Origin: Echinometra lucunter
Lineage: Eukaryota; Echinodermata; Echinoidea; Camarodonta; Echinometridae
Assembly (NCBI GenBank): GCA_029962745.1
Contig: CM057161.1
Coordinates: forward strand, 3,492,521-3,556,520
Length of the DNA: 64,000 nucleotides
Direction of reading: 5' to 3'
Position numbers and translations under genes: made by a program. Of this stretch, positions 36,180 to 48,369 are shown in pieces. The notes beneath the pieces were generated by a model. That model ran no database searches, had not been told where the DNA came from, and saw only the letters and a list, made by a program, of their open reading frames with translations. Positions within the stretch are counted from its first letter, which is position 1; each line of letters begins with the position of its first letter.

Positions 36180-39100
36180 GTATGTATGATGGAAGAATCT
36201 ACGTGTGTGCCAGGGATGGAGTCGAGGCCGGCCTCGAGGCCACATTTTGCGGGCGTTGGCCTTGGCCTCAGTCCAAGTCACGTGTAAAAAGTCTATGGGA
36301 GAAATTTTTATCCAGCGGCCTCGTAACTCGGAACTGCCAGCCTCGACTCCATCACTGGTCTGTGTACTAAACATTTCACTTTGAATTGACAAGCCTTTTC
36401 TTTTGTATTCCCTAAAGGCTGACCTAATTTTAATCCTCATATTCTAGCGAGTAATTGTGCTGAAAATCTCATCAAAATTCTAGTAAGAACAATGTAATTT
36501 TCAAAAGAAAAGACAATAATATCAATTTGAGATTGCAAAAACAAATATTCCCATGTCTGAGTGCTCATTTACTTTACACGCAGTTTAAGATTTTTGTATG
36601 AAAGGTGGCATTTCCAAGGCATGTGGATAAAAATATGTAAAGTAGACTTTTCTCATCAGTTTTTTCCTACATTTTACTCGGATACTTATCACTGAAAATG
36701 ATATGAAGATCTTGTGTTGGTTGCATCTTTTGTGATGTTAGAATTGCGCAGTTATGTGTGTATATGCAGACTTGGGGCACACTCTCCTCACTCCTGATTC
36801 TTCTTACACTGTCTTCTTACAAGTCTAAAAATAACCCCAAGCATTACAGGGTCTCCTTTTTAGTGATGCTTGTGCAGTTTCTTTTGATTCAGAATACACA
36901 TTATACATGAGTAAAAAGAGAAAATTAAATACAATTTTTTTTTTTCCCCGTGTACAAATTGCCAATTTCTGTCGAGCCACTGAGGTGGAGCGAGGATCCT
37001 TAGCGGCACCTGCCCGCCGTCGTCTGTCAGTGATGCTTATATGAAACTCGAATAACTTTGCGACCATTTGGTCTATGGGGACCTCAATATTATTTGGGGT
37101 CAAAGGTCATGTATGTAGGTCAAATATCATAATGTATTATAATTAAATTTTATGCTTATTGCATGAAATAAATAATCTTGAATTGAAGTGAAGACAGTGG
37201 CAAAAATCATTGGACCAAATGGGAGTAAACCTACTTAATATTGAGAAGTGTTGAGGTATATCATGACTACACTTCTTATTGACAATTATGTTAGTTAGTT
37301 TTTTTGTCTGTAATTCAGTGGAGCCTCACCTTGACGATTCTAATCACAATTGAGTATTACATTTTTTATGTAGCCTTGATGTTGTCAGGGTGAAGCTTCA
37401 TTTTAAGAGTGGGGCATTGTCTTATCTTGTCTTGTTTTGTCTTTTCTTATCTTGTTTTGTCTTGTCTTGCCCTGTGTTGTGTTGTGCTGTGTCTTTTTGT
37501 GTCAGTCTCTTTATCATAATTCCTTAGATATCATTGTAAATATGTTATATTGTTCAGTTGTTGAGTTTATATTTCAATAAAAAATAAAAAATAAAAAAAT
37601 AAAAATAAAATTCATGAGACCAAATGGAAATCAGCAAATTTACTCTGAGGGGGAAGATAGTGGCAAAATCACTTAACCAAATGACAAGCCAACTCCCATT
37701 TTGTAGTAAAGATGGGCAAAAATCATTGGACCAAATGGCACTAAACCTTCTAATATTGAGAAGTGAGAAGATCATTGTTAAATCATTGGACCTCATAGGG
37801 GTAACCAAATTTGCAATTGCATAGGGAGAGTAATATTGTGGCAAAATCACTTAACATGCCAACTTACGTTGAGAAGTGAAGTAGTGGCAAAAAATCATTG
37901 GACCAAATGACAATAAATTAATTTGCTTTGATAGGTGATAAAGTTAGTGGCAAAAATCATTAGACCAAATGACAATAAATGAATATACAAAATTTGCTTT
38001 GAGAAAAATGTTGATTATGGCAAAAATAATTAGATCAAAATGACAAGACACAAATTTGCTTTTGAGAGAATTAATCATGGCAAAAAAAAAAAAATCATTA
38101 GACCAAATGGCAATAAACAAATACATGTATGCATTGAGAGAATTTTGATTGTGGCAAAAATCATTGGACCAAATGGCAATGAACTAATATGCTACGTGAG
38201 AAAAATATTGACCATGGTAAAAATCATTGGTCCAAATGAAAAAGACCAAGTAATGTTGAGAAGTGAAGATAGAGGCAAAAATCATTAGACCAAATGGCAA
38301 TAAATGAATATACAAAGTTTGCTTTGAGAAAAATGTTGATTATGGCAAGAATAATTAGATCAAAATGACAAGACACAAATTTGCTTTGAGGGAATTAATC
38401 GTGGCAAAAAATCATTAGACCAAATGGCAATAAACAAATACATGTGTGCATTGAGAGAATTTTGATTGTGGTAAAAATCATTGGACCAAATGGAAAAGAC
38501 CAACGAACATTGAGAAGTAAAGGTAGTGGCAAAAAATCATTGGAGCAAATGGCAATAAACAAATATGCATTGAGAGAATTTTGATGTTGGTAAAAATCAT
38601 TGGACCAAATGGAAAAGACCAACTAACATTAAGAAGTGAAGGTAAAGGCAAAAATCATTGGACCAAATGGCAATGAACTAATATGCTTTATGAGAAAAAT
38701 ATTGACCATGGTAAAAATCATTGGATCAAATGGAAAAGACCAACTAACACTGAGAAGTGAAGGGAGTGGCGAAAATCATTGGACCAAATGGCAATAACTT
38801 TTACACTGAGAGGTGAAGATAGTGAGTGGCAAAGTCCCTTTCTGTATGTAAAGATAATGGCAAAAATCATTGGACCAATTGGCATTAAGCCTATTTAACA
38901 TTGAGAAGTGAGAAGAAAGTGGCAAAAATCATTGGACCAAATGGCATTAAGCCTACTTTAGCATTATGAAGTGAGAAGATAGTGGCAAAAAATTCTGTTT
39001 GGTCCAACGAATTTTCCTGAATGACTTCAGTTCTGTATCAAAGCACATTTGTTTATGGCCATTTGGTCCAGTGATTTTTGCCACAAGCAACATTTCTCTC

Positions 39101-42100
39101 TTGTAAATTTGGCCTTATGGCCATTTGGTCTAATGATTTTTTCCTTAATCATCTTCAATTTTTAATGCAGCTTTGTTTATTGCCATTTGGTCCAATGATT
39201 TTTGACACTATCCTCGATATAAATTAGTTTAAGTCCATTTGGTCCAATGATATTTGCCACGATCCCCACTGCATGTTTGTTTATATCCATTTGGTCTAAT
39301 GACTTTTGCCACGATCAACATTTCTTTCTTTGTAAATTTATTTATGGCCATTTGGTCTAATGATTTTTGCCATGATCTCCCCTGCAAATTTGTTTATATC
39401 CATTTGCTTCAGTGAATTTTGCCACAATCTCCATTGCAAATTGTTTATATCCATTTGGTCTAATGATTTTCGCCACAATCAAGATTTCTCTCTATATAAA
39501 TTTGGTGTAATAGCCATTTGGTCTAATGATTTTTTTTCACTATCGTCTTCACTTTTTAATGCAACTTTGTTTATTGCCATTTGGTCCAATGATTTTTGCA
39601 ATGATGCCCACTGCATATTTGTTTATATCCATTTGGTTTAATGAATTTTGCCACATCAACATTTATTTCTCTCTTTGTAAATTTATTTATGGCCATTTGG
39701 TCTAATGAGTTTTGCCACGATCAACATTTCTCTCTATGTAGATTTGTTTATGGCCATTTGGTCCAATGATTTTTTACACCACTATCCTCCCTGTGAATTT
39801 TGTATATCCATTTGCTCCAATGATTTTTGACACGATCAACATTTCTCTCTGTGTAAATTTTGTTTCTGGCCATTAGGTCTAATTAAATTTGCCAAGATCT
39901 CCCCTGCAATTTGTTTATACATGTATCCATTTGTTTCAATGATTTTTGCCAAGATCTCCACTGCAAATTTGTTTATATCCATTTGGTCTAATGATTTTTG
40001 CCATGGTCAACATTTCTTTGTTGTTGTTGTTGTTAATGCTATTATTTCATGTGAACAATCAAATTGACAATGGAAGTAACAAGGGGTGATATTCTGAGGC
40101 TGTTTTAACTCTGTTTTAGCAAATCGGTATTCTGAACACCATTTTATCTCTGTTGTAACTTTTGTTTTATCTTTCTAACTGCGCATTTTACTTTGCATGC
40201 CTGGCGCAAGTTGTGCGCAAGCACGTAAAAATACCATATGTAATAACACAGTATTCTGAAGACCGTTTTATCTTCTGTTTTAACTCTTTCCGCTGGACAA
40301 TTCATGCTCATGAGATAAAACAGGGTGGGAGGTGTTTTAACTTTGTATGTGGTATGTCATGGCGGCAATTTTCCTAGCTAATTATGTTTTTGGTTGCAAT
40401 GAGGGGGATAAAGAGATCCAATAAACCTTGCTGATATTCCCAAAACAACATTTCAAAAGAAGTTTTGCCTCAAGGTGGAGAAATTTGGCAATATCTGCAA
40501 TAGATCAGAGATGATTTTCACAACGAATTCTGTCACATCATCGCATCAGTTAATTAGAGCAAGAAATTAAGAGCAAAATTAATGCACTCATTACAACGCG
40601 AATATAAGTTCACACATTTCACGCACCCCTTCCCCAGGAGCGATCTTATTGGCTGAATCGTCTAAACTCATCTGTAACGACTTTCCCTATTGGATAGTAT
40701 TTCTGTGGTGGGTGTGGCTTTGATGACTTACAACACCGTTAAAACAGTTCTCAGAATACCGATTAATGACTGTTTTAGCGGTGTTGTAAGTCGGTGACTT
40801 ACAACAGAAGTTACAACAGAACTTACAACACTGTTAAAACGGTGTTCAGAATACCATCCAAGAACTATAAATAATGATAACAACTACAACAACATCAACA
40901 AGAATATCATCCATGATGAAATGAAGTAGCATTGATGGCATGAAACATGGGACCAAAATAGAAAAAATCAAACTCACATTGATTGGTGATGATGGAGGCA
41001 TAAAGCATAGTCCATGTCACAAATTGTGCCTCCGGTATCTGTGAATTCATAAAGAGACACTAAGACATCCTTGGAGTTCCTTGCTCTATGGATGATTTAT
41101 TAGAGATTAGATCATCTCCTAAAGATTGAACATGTCTCGAACAAGAGCTAGTGAGGAGGCAACTAGGAAATGATGAAAAACCAGGACAACATATGGTCAT
41201 GGAGTTACATTTTATTCAAAATCATGTTCCATCATTTCCTTCATCTTCTCTTTTGTAAATACCGCGCATTTTTGTTTATAATACTCAGCTCAGCTGATGA
41301 TTTCCAAGATCATTTCCTCATTTCAGCTTCATTTGATGTGCATGTTTACTTTTAAAAATATTTTCTGTGTATTGTGATCTTTGTTCGTCTGATTTTCTCA
41401 TGTTTCTTGTAAAGGACAAATTGACTCCAAAGGAATGTCTGAAAGAGGGAGCAAGAGTTGACAGTGAATGCAGAGCTTTGCAATTTGCCTTCTTTGAGTG
41501 TAAAAGATCATTGGTATGCATTTCAGTAATCTCTCTATATTTGTCGTATTCTCTTTAAATAGCTGCGTCATATGATTTGGTCAAACTTAGTGGTTTAAAG
41601 TCGGGATAAATGATTTAAGTAGACTTTTCGTAATTCATACAATATCACAAAATGTTAAAAAATGATGCAGTGTTTGGTACCCTGGAGCACCAACGAAAAA
41701 TTCACCATTTTGTTAATTTTTTTTTTAGCGCTGTGCCCTAGGTACCGAGAAACGTGTAAAAGTAATTATTGTTTGTTTTATGCAAGAAGAATTTATTGAA
41801 TTTAAGAAATGTGTCATCATATGCTGTCATACATTGGCATACATTATAAAAAAAGAAGGAAAGTCAGCATCGGGATCAATTTTGCTGATCGTGACATCAT
41901 CGTTGCCATGACAACATAGCATAACTGTATTCTGATGGACACAGGATGGCGCTTTCCCCAACGATATGACAGTACCCCGGATTTTTATGTGCCAAATCAA
42001 ATATGAAACCCCCTACTCTGTCTTTTCTCATTATTTCTGTTGATTATTGTTAGCAGTGCACAGGAAAGTATGAAATGTGCATAGCATATTAAAATATTAT

Positions 42101-42433
42101 ATGTATCTGAATATTCAGGTATCCTTTAAAATTTCGTTGTGTACAAAGTTAACTGCTGAGAAATTTCAAGGTGTACTTATTGACTATTATTTGTTCAAAA
42201 TGTGTGTACTCTTTTATCTATGTTTTAATCCCTTATAATGCAATAAAGCACAAGTTTGATCGCGAATTTGATGAATTAACCATGTTTTATGAGCATCAAA
42301 CAGATCAGGAATGGAGTGTGTGCTGTTGCTTTTACTTGATAATAATATTGCTGTTACAATTAATGTGTTTGTTTCTTCTGTGATACCATAGCTGGATACA
42401 AGGACAAGATTCAGAGGGAGGAAAGGATACTGA
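36072..42433 (+). CDS. COA5: COA5 (Pet191 family) cytochrome c oxidase assembly factor
   Basis: Three exons, 36072-36179, 41415-41513 and 42392-42433, join in phase 0 to give 82 residues (human COA5 is 74). The product starts MPKYFEEQTEGE, then PCSGLKEDLKACLLESDC, CLKEGARVDSEC, RALQFAFFECKRS and LDTRTRFRGRKGY. Both CX9C motifs are present: C17-x9-C27, and C-RALQFAFFE-C near the end. Such proteins fold by disulfide relay in the mitochondrial intermembrane space and are needed for complex IV assembly. Start chosen: the frame is open further upstream, but MPKY is the conserved N-terminus. Intron 1 (36180-41414) is packed with repeats. A GAATAAAAG near 43383 could be the polyadenylation signal. 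Confidence 0.95.
36211..36358. mobile_element. short palindromic MITE in COA5 intron 1
   Basis: CCAGGGATGGAGTCGAGG at the left and CCTCGACTCCATCACTGG at the right are inverted repeats around about 110 bp of GGCCTCGAGGCC-rich sequence. Confidence 0.7.
36366..36785 (+). repeat. dispersed repeat, family C, copy 2
   Basis: Diverged copy of the block at 11540-11970, in the same orientation, sharing TTTAATCCTCATATTCTAG. Confidence 0.7.
37190..40015. repeat. 2.8-kb foldback array: ATCATTGGACCAAATGG units, then the reverse complement
   Basis: From 37206 to about 38960 roughly eighteen imperfect units carry GGCAAAAATCATTGGACCAA followed by ATGG. From about 39058 to 40005 roughly seventeen units carry the reverse complement (CCATTTGGTCCAATGATTTT). 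Spacing is about 50-70 bp where the units are dense. The two halves can pair into one long hairpin. The array lies wholly inside COA5 intron 1. No coding sequence. Confidence 0.9.
40083..40859. mobile_element. palindromic MITE, ends GATATTCTGA / TCAGAATACC
   Basis: The left part has TGATATTCTGAGGCTGTTTT and further copies of GGTATTCTGAACACC. The right part has ACGGTGTTCAGAATACCATC. The ends and sub-repeats are complementary. It lies in COA5 intron 1. Confidence 0.75.
41415..41513 (+). CDS. COA5: COA5 exon 2
   Basis: 33 codons, DKLTPKECLKEG through FAFFECKRSL. Acceptor CTTGTAAAG, donor TTG|GTATGC. Contains the second CX9C and an extra few residues (ARVDSE) compared with human. Confidence 0.94.
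42392..42433 (+). CDS. COA5: COA5 exon 3 (14 codons)
   Basis: LDTRTRFRGRKGY then TGA. Acceptor ATACCATAG. The ending RFRGRKGY is identical to human. Confidence 0.94.
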   Translation: MDTRTRFRGRKGY

Positions 42434-43530
42434 CCAAAATCTCTTCCAAAGTCTACTAGACAAACTACACATAATGACACATAATGATCATGTCATAAGC
42501 GATGATTGTGACTATTTGGGGACAGAACTAATGTGGAAGAACTAAGATTTGACGGGTTTGCTGACTAGTAGCTGTGGATATGGATCAGGTTGATGTAATG
42601 TTTGCACTGAAACACATGAATTCTCATTCACACATGATGTTGGTAACCTTCCTCAAAATACTGCTCTGGTGAAGCAACATTAGTGTGTCGGAATGAATGA
42701 GACTAGGTATGGTGAGTGCAGCAAATGCCTTTGTGTATCCATTGGGTTTTTAAGTAAAGCACACAACATTGTGGATTTGATACTGACATTTCATGTTCTA
42801 AGGCGTCAACCATGTTGTTTGTGAACAAGACTTATCCCACTCTCCAGGGTCTATGTACTAATGTTTCTTACAATGTCAAACCGGATTGTGATCCTTTGAA
42901 TACATTATCAGTTAAATATTGTACAACGCCTACTAAGTTTGTTGTATGCAAGTGTATGGGAGCTGAGCACTCGTTATTCATACCATTGCACGCATACCAT
43001 CCAAACTGTACCATTGCACAGGCCTAGCGTGACGTCGCAGTATGATACTTGTTCTGTTTCTTAGTGATGTCACAATTAGCTTGCTCAGTATACGCGTATT
43101 CATTTGTTGAGCTGAGGCAAAGCAAGTTACACACGAACTGTCACAAGATACGTGCTACAAACACGGCCAGACAGCAGTCGGAATTTCTTTCCATGTTTTT
43201 AAAACCTTGATTTTGTAAACCTAAATTTCACTCTTTTTCTTGATTATAATCAGTTTCTCAACAAACTTCTGAGGCTTTGTACAATACAAATGGCGAATAT
43301 TCTTATTCATGCAGTGGTACGAGATTTCCCATTTGGTGAAAGAGCGACACAGCTTCTATTCAACTTGGCTTCACCTCGTTGAATAAAAGGCTTTTCTTTT
43401 ACCTCATGCAGAATTTTGTACCATTGTACTAATGCCTATATGCTATTAGTATATTATTCGTCTGTTGCAGTGATGACTGATATTAGAATCGTTCAATATC
43501 AGGCGATGGATATGAGATCGGGGGGGGGGG
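42434..43530. other. COA5 3' flank
   Basis: No further gene recognised. The stretch probably begins with the COA5 3' UTR, with a possible AATAAA at about 43383. Confidence 0.4.
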
Positions 43531-43853
43531 GGGGGTGGGTTCATAAAGCTGTTTGTAAAGTTAAGAATGACTTTATAAACAACTTGAATATGGCAAGCCA
43601 AATGGGATTCTCAATCCTTATAAATCTCACCAGCTAAAGGTGAAATATACAGACTAAGACTAAAATTAATGTTTTTAACAAACATTTCTATTGCGAAGTA
43701 TATTTTTTGCCACAGTTTAATTGAGATTATGGGAAATGCAGTCACACTTTGTTCAAACATCAGGAAAAACTTTGGGCATCCCATTTGGCACTCCAGAGTC
43801 CAGTAGTTCGTAAAGTCACGCATAACTTTACGAACAGCTCTATGAAACACCCC
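43531..43853. mobile_element. GTTTCATAAAGCTGTTTGTA-type MITE, copy 3
   Basis: TTCATAAAGCTGTTTGTAAA at the left and CGAACAGCTCTATGAAACAC at the right. Same family as 21084-21411, with diverged interior. Confidence 0.78.
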
Positions 43854-44009
43854 TCAGACCGCTATCATGTCTGACAAGCATACAGGAATTAAAAGTCTGT
43901 TCATCATGAACACAAAATGAAGCAGCATTAATGAATTTTACATGTTAAATTACTTGTGAAAAAAAAACCCATGTACAAGCTCTACTCTGACACAGGACAT
44001 AATTTTGGT

Positions 44010-44812
44010 TTATAGCCAATTAGTCTACTACCAGTTGGTCTAATTGCCAGATCGTCAAACACCACCATGGCTAAACCCATTTGTCTACTATCATTTTGGA
44101 CTAATTGCCATTTGATCTAATCATCACTTGGTCTAATACCAACTTGGGCTAATTGTCATTTTGTCTAATGATCAGATGTCGAATTGCCACTTCGTCTACT
44201 TACAGGGTTCATACGAGTCAGGGAATTTCTGGAAAGTCAGGGAATTGGAAATTCTTTTTTCCAGAAGCAAAAAGTCAGGGAAAGTCAGGGAATTTGTCAA
44301 TTTCTTCTGGAAAGTCATGGAAAATCATTTATTCAAGATATTTTTCATGTTAATAAATTCGCGCTCCGGCCAGCCTTGCATTCATGGCACTCAGATCAGC
44401 TTTGAAACTCTTTTAATCACCGCGCTTTTTATGTAAGTTTTACGTCGCATGTCATTGATCAGTCATGGAAATTTGCATTTTTCTGCCCTGGAAAGTCATG
44501 GAAAGTCATGGAATTTTGAAAATGTATAAGTGTATGAACCCTCACTTAGTTTTCCTCATTTCGTCTAATGACTATTTGGTCTATTACCAGTTCATGCAAT
44601 CAGATAGACTAAGTGTTGTTAGACCAAGTGGGTATTTGACAAAATGGACAGAGCCTTACTGAAAATTAGACAAAATGGTAAATGGACTACATGGCATTTA
44701 GACCAAATGGTTATTAGACAAACTGGTTGTAGACAAAATGGGATTAGACAATGTTTGATGAGACCAAACAGGCATTAGACAAAGTGGAGTAGACCAAGTG
44801 ACAATTCACCAT
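44010..44812. repeat. foldback array of TTTGGTCTAAT / ATTAGACCAAA units
   Basis: Left units read AATTGCCATTTGATCTAAT and similar up to 44202, and again at 44548-44597. Right units (44605-44812) are complementary (CATTTAGACCAAATGGTTAT). The left arm is interrupted by the MITE at 44203-44543. The theme resembles the 37-40 kb array but the unit is different. Confidence 0.85.
44203..44543. mobile_element. CAGGGTTCATAC-ended MITE, copy 2 (nested)
   Basis: Reverse-oriented relative of 27627-27962, flanked by ACTTA on both sides. It interrupts the foldback array, so it is the younger insertion. Confidence 0.85.
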
Positions 44813-46743
44813 GATTTTTTTGTGTGTGTAGTATTAAGGTACACTAATTTCACTAGAATAATTCATGTAAACAGTTAAAAGTAAGAATAACTTGTGTGTC
44901 AGATAAATTTATTGTGCTTTCAATTTGTTATGCAGTCATGTATTTGTAATGTTTCAAGTACCGATGTTGCAATTTGCTTTATCATCTACACTTTTCCAAA
45001 TCTGACACAGTTGGATTGTAATATAGCCTACGATATATGAAACACATGTAATATAACCTACGATATATGAAACAGAGTTTTCTTTATGTATGCATATTCG
45101 TGAGAGAGTATTCTTTGGTGTGATCATCATCTGTTTATGGATGTCTGTAAATACAGGTAACAAATATTCAGAAATGAAAAAAAAAAATACTACTGGTAAG
45201 TTTTGATATCATTTACTGAGTAAGTCATGGGTTTTATGCATAAGATTGTAAGGCTACAGGGTAATAGAAACTGCCTAAAACAATGCTATTGTAGGTTTGG
45301 CATTCATTGCTTTGCATGTTAACAGCAGTTTGTCTTGAGATCTGGGCCCGGTAACATGAAAAATACACTCAATTTTATGATTGATTTGAATCGTAAGTCT
45401 ATGGCAAACCATGTACTATAGAGTTACAATTGACTGTAAGATTAATTATATCTCTGTACGTTACAGGCCCCAGGGGAATAGGAATACCCAATCCTGTAGG
45501 AATACCCAATTAATAGAAGATGCGTACATGTTTCTGCTTTAAATCTGTTTTAGGCTTCAAAAGCTTGATTATGATCATTGTAATAGAACACCACAGCAAT
45601 ATAATCTTTTTTTATGATGGATACTATGTGTATTTGAAGCACAGCTTCTATATGAAATACAATTCTGCTGAAAAAGTACTCCATGAACATGAATTTTCCT
45701 TTCCTTTTTAAAGAGTATTTTGCATGAAAAACTGAAACAAAAACAAAAGCAAGGCAAACTGCAAAGATTGTATCATGTCATTCATGTGGCTCACCATAAT
45801 CATCTTAATGTGTCTGTTTACACATTTCCTTGTTAGTCAATTCCAAGATTTCTCTTTCTTACAAAAAATTCTAATCATGTTTCGGTTTCTAATGATTTCT
45901 GTCTTTAATGTATCTGTATATTATTAATTTCCTTTTTCTCAACTAGATTTTAATATCCTTATTAAAGCTATAAGCCTGTATGCCAAGAAATAATTATGAT
46001 GTGACTCTGGATCGAAGTTGAATTTGATGAAGGGAAACTTTTGCTCTGTCCAACTAAACTTTGGACTAAGCTTACATCCAGCATTTTGATAAAAATAGAG
46101 TGGAATATGATGCTGAATATGGTTAAACTCTTACAGTGCCAAGGGGTTTTGCTTGTTCCAAGATTCTACCAAATCATGAACAATGCTTACTTTTGAAACA
46201 CCTTCAAATCTTTAGCAGTAACTTCTATACAAATATGTTGTACACAAAAGTTGTTTATTACCCTTTCAAATGACACCAAGTATTCCTATTAATTCAAAGT
46301 CACGCATGAAAATTATTGTGAAACAGCACTGAACTTCCCTCTAGGCCTTTACGTTTTCGTTTCTCATTTGTTTGCTATTGTTTCATGCTAAAGTGAGAAT
46401 GGATCCTTTCCAAAATCTGCATTTTTCTCAAACAAATCCATATAGTGACTGATAGATATCTTAAATACTAGATTTATCCTCTAAACTTCGACATATTTTC
46501 ATCACCATGTACATCTTTCTAAGTGGAGTATTGGTCGATTAAAAATGCAAAGTCTCTTTGTCACATATACGTGACATTGGCACAGTAAGAGTTAATAAAG
46601 AAAATCAATCTAAAACATTTGAAACATCTATTTGCTCCATCTTCTTCTTGTTCTCCTCCTTCCCTACCCCTTCTAATCTATTTCTCATCCTCTTTTCTCT
46701 CCATTTTCTTCATTTTTTATCCTTCTCTCTTTCTCTCCCTCTA
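44813..46743. other. AT-rich non-coding stretch
   Basis: No open frame resembles a known family, and no palindromic element was recognised. A short direct repeat, CCTACGATATATGAAACA, occurs twice near 45030 and 45060. Confidence 0.4.
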
Positions 46744-47406
46744 GTACAGTCGAAATACGAAAAAAAAGGGGTCAACCTAGAACTAATTGCAACAGAAACG
46801 ATTCCACTTGCATATAGTCTGAAAAATACCTAAAAACAACATACTAAAAATTAACAAAAATTGAAGTGGTGGATCAATGCCTAATTTGCATAAATTCAAA
46901 ATGGCCGCCATTTCAGACTTCAGTAGACATGGTGAGGCACAGAGAACCTATTTTAGCCTATATCTCTAGATATGAGACACGTAGAGAGCTAATTTTAGTG
47001 TCTTTACCTATGTTTTCGGGGTCAAGAAACATGATTATGGCATTATTACCAGCTTACAACTACTCCTTAACTCCTAATTTGCATAAATTTGCATAAAATT
47101 AGTCTTTTTAAAAATTCAAAATGGCTGCCAAGTTGCATTTTAAAATCAAAATCTCATCTGATACTCATAGAAAGTTAATTTCAGTGTCCTTATATCCATG
47201 GGTAGGGGATGAAGAAGATTTATCAGTATTACTAGCAAGTAACAACTATCCACGGACGCTTTATTTGCATAAATTTACATACAGTTAACCCCTTTTCACT
47301 TCTAAATGGCGGCCATTTCAGACCACATTAAACACGCAGAACATACTTTAGCCTATATCTGTACATCCGAGACACGTAGAAAGCTAATTTTGGTGTCTTT
47401 ACCTAT

Positions 47407-47445
<39 letters not shown>

Positions 47446-47851
47446 GGGGGGGGGGTCTAGGAACATGATTATGGCATTATTACCACCTAATAACTACTCC
47501 TTAACTCCTAATTTGCATAAATGGGCATAAAATTAACCGTTTTCCAATTCAAAATGGCTTCCATGCTGCATATTTAACATTCTGTCTCATCTGATACTCA
47601 CAGAAATTCAATATCAGTGTCCCTGTCCATGGTTAGAAGGGGATGAGGTAGATTTAGCATCACTAGCAAGTTATAACTATCCACTGACTTTTAATTTGCA
47701 TAAATTTGTATATAATTAACCCTTTAAATTAATAATGGCTGCTTTATGGCCTGTCCAAGACCAATATAATATTTTTGGTGACACGTAATAAGTTTATTTT
47801 GGTGTTATTCTTGGGTGAAAGAACTTGACTGTTAGATACAGCAACCTACTA

Positions 47852-48369
47852 TACCGGGTGTCCCAGAAAAAGCGGAACGATGGATTTTTGGTACTTTAAC
47901 TTCAGAAAGTAGATAATCTTTTGATTTAGTAGGTAAAGTATCTTCTACCAAAGAGAATGATATCAATATGATGAAGTAATTTTGATTCTATGCCCGTTTC
48001 TTAAAATATTTAGAATTTCGCGTGTTTTTCGCGACAGTTGAGAGCAGAATTGTGGGGGGGGGGGGGGGTGGGATGGCCTTTCATATGGCATGTGTAGTAG
48101 CATGTTTTGTTGCTGACATGCATCAGTGGACATCCCTCAATCATGAAAGGCCATCCCGACACAAAGCTACTCTCATCAGTCGCCAAAAATTTGAAATGAC
48201 CATATTTTAAGAAATGGGCATAGCATACAAATTACTTTTCCAAGTTCAATGATCTTGGTATCATTCTCTTCCTTGGGCGATACTTATGTAAAAACGTTAT
48301 CTACATCTTGAAGGTAAAGTACTGAAAATCCACCGTTCCGCTTTTTTTTGGGGGGGGGGCACCGGGTAT
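47852..48369. mobile_element. MITE with GGGTGTCCCAGAAAAAGCGG ends, nested
   Basis: TATACCGGGTGTCCCAGAAA at the left; the right ends with CACCGTTCCGC, a G-run and CACCGGGTATA. The inner inverted repeat matches GCGGAACGATGGATTTTTGG with its complement. TA borders suggest a Tc1/mariner-type target, by inference. Confidence 0.75.

Noticed and set aside
37190..40015. CRISPR-like regular array
   Set aside because: Units are imperfect, spacing varies, the array inverts in the middle and the host is an animal.
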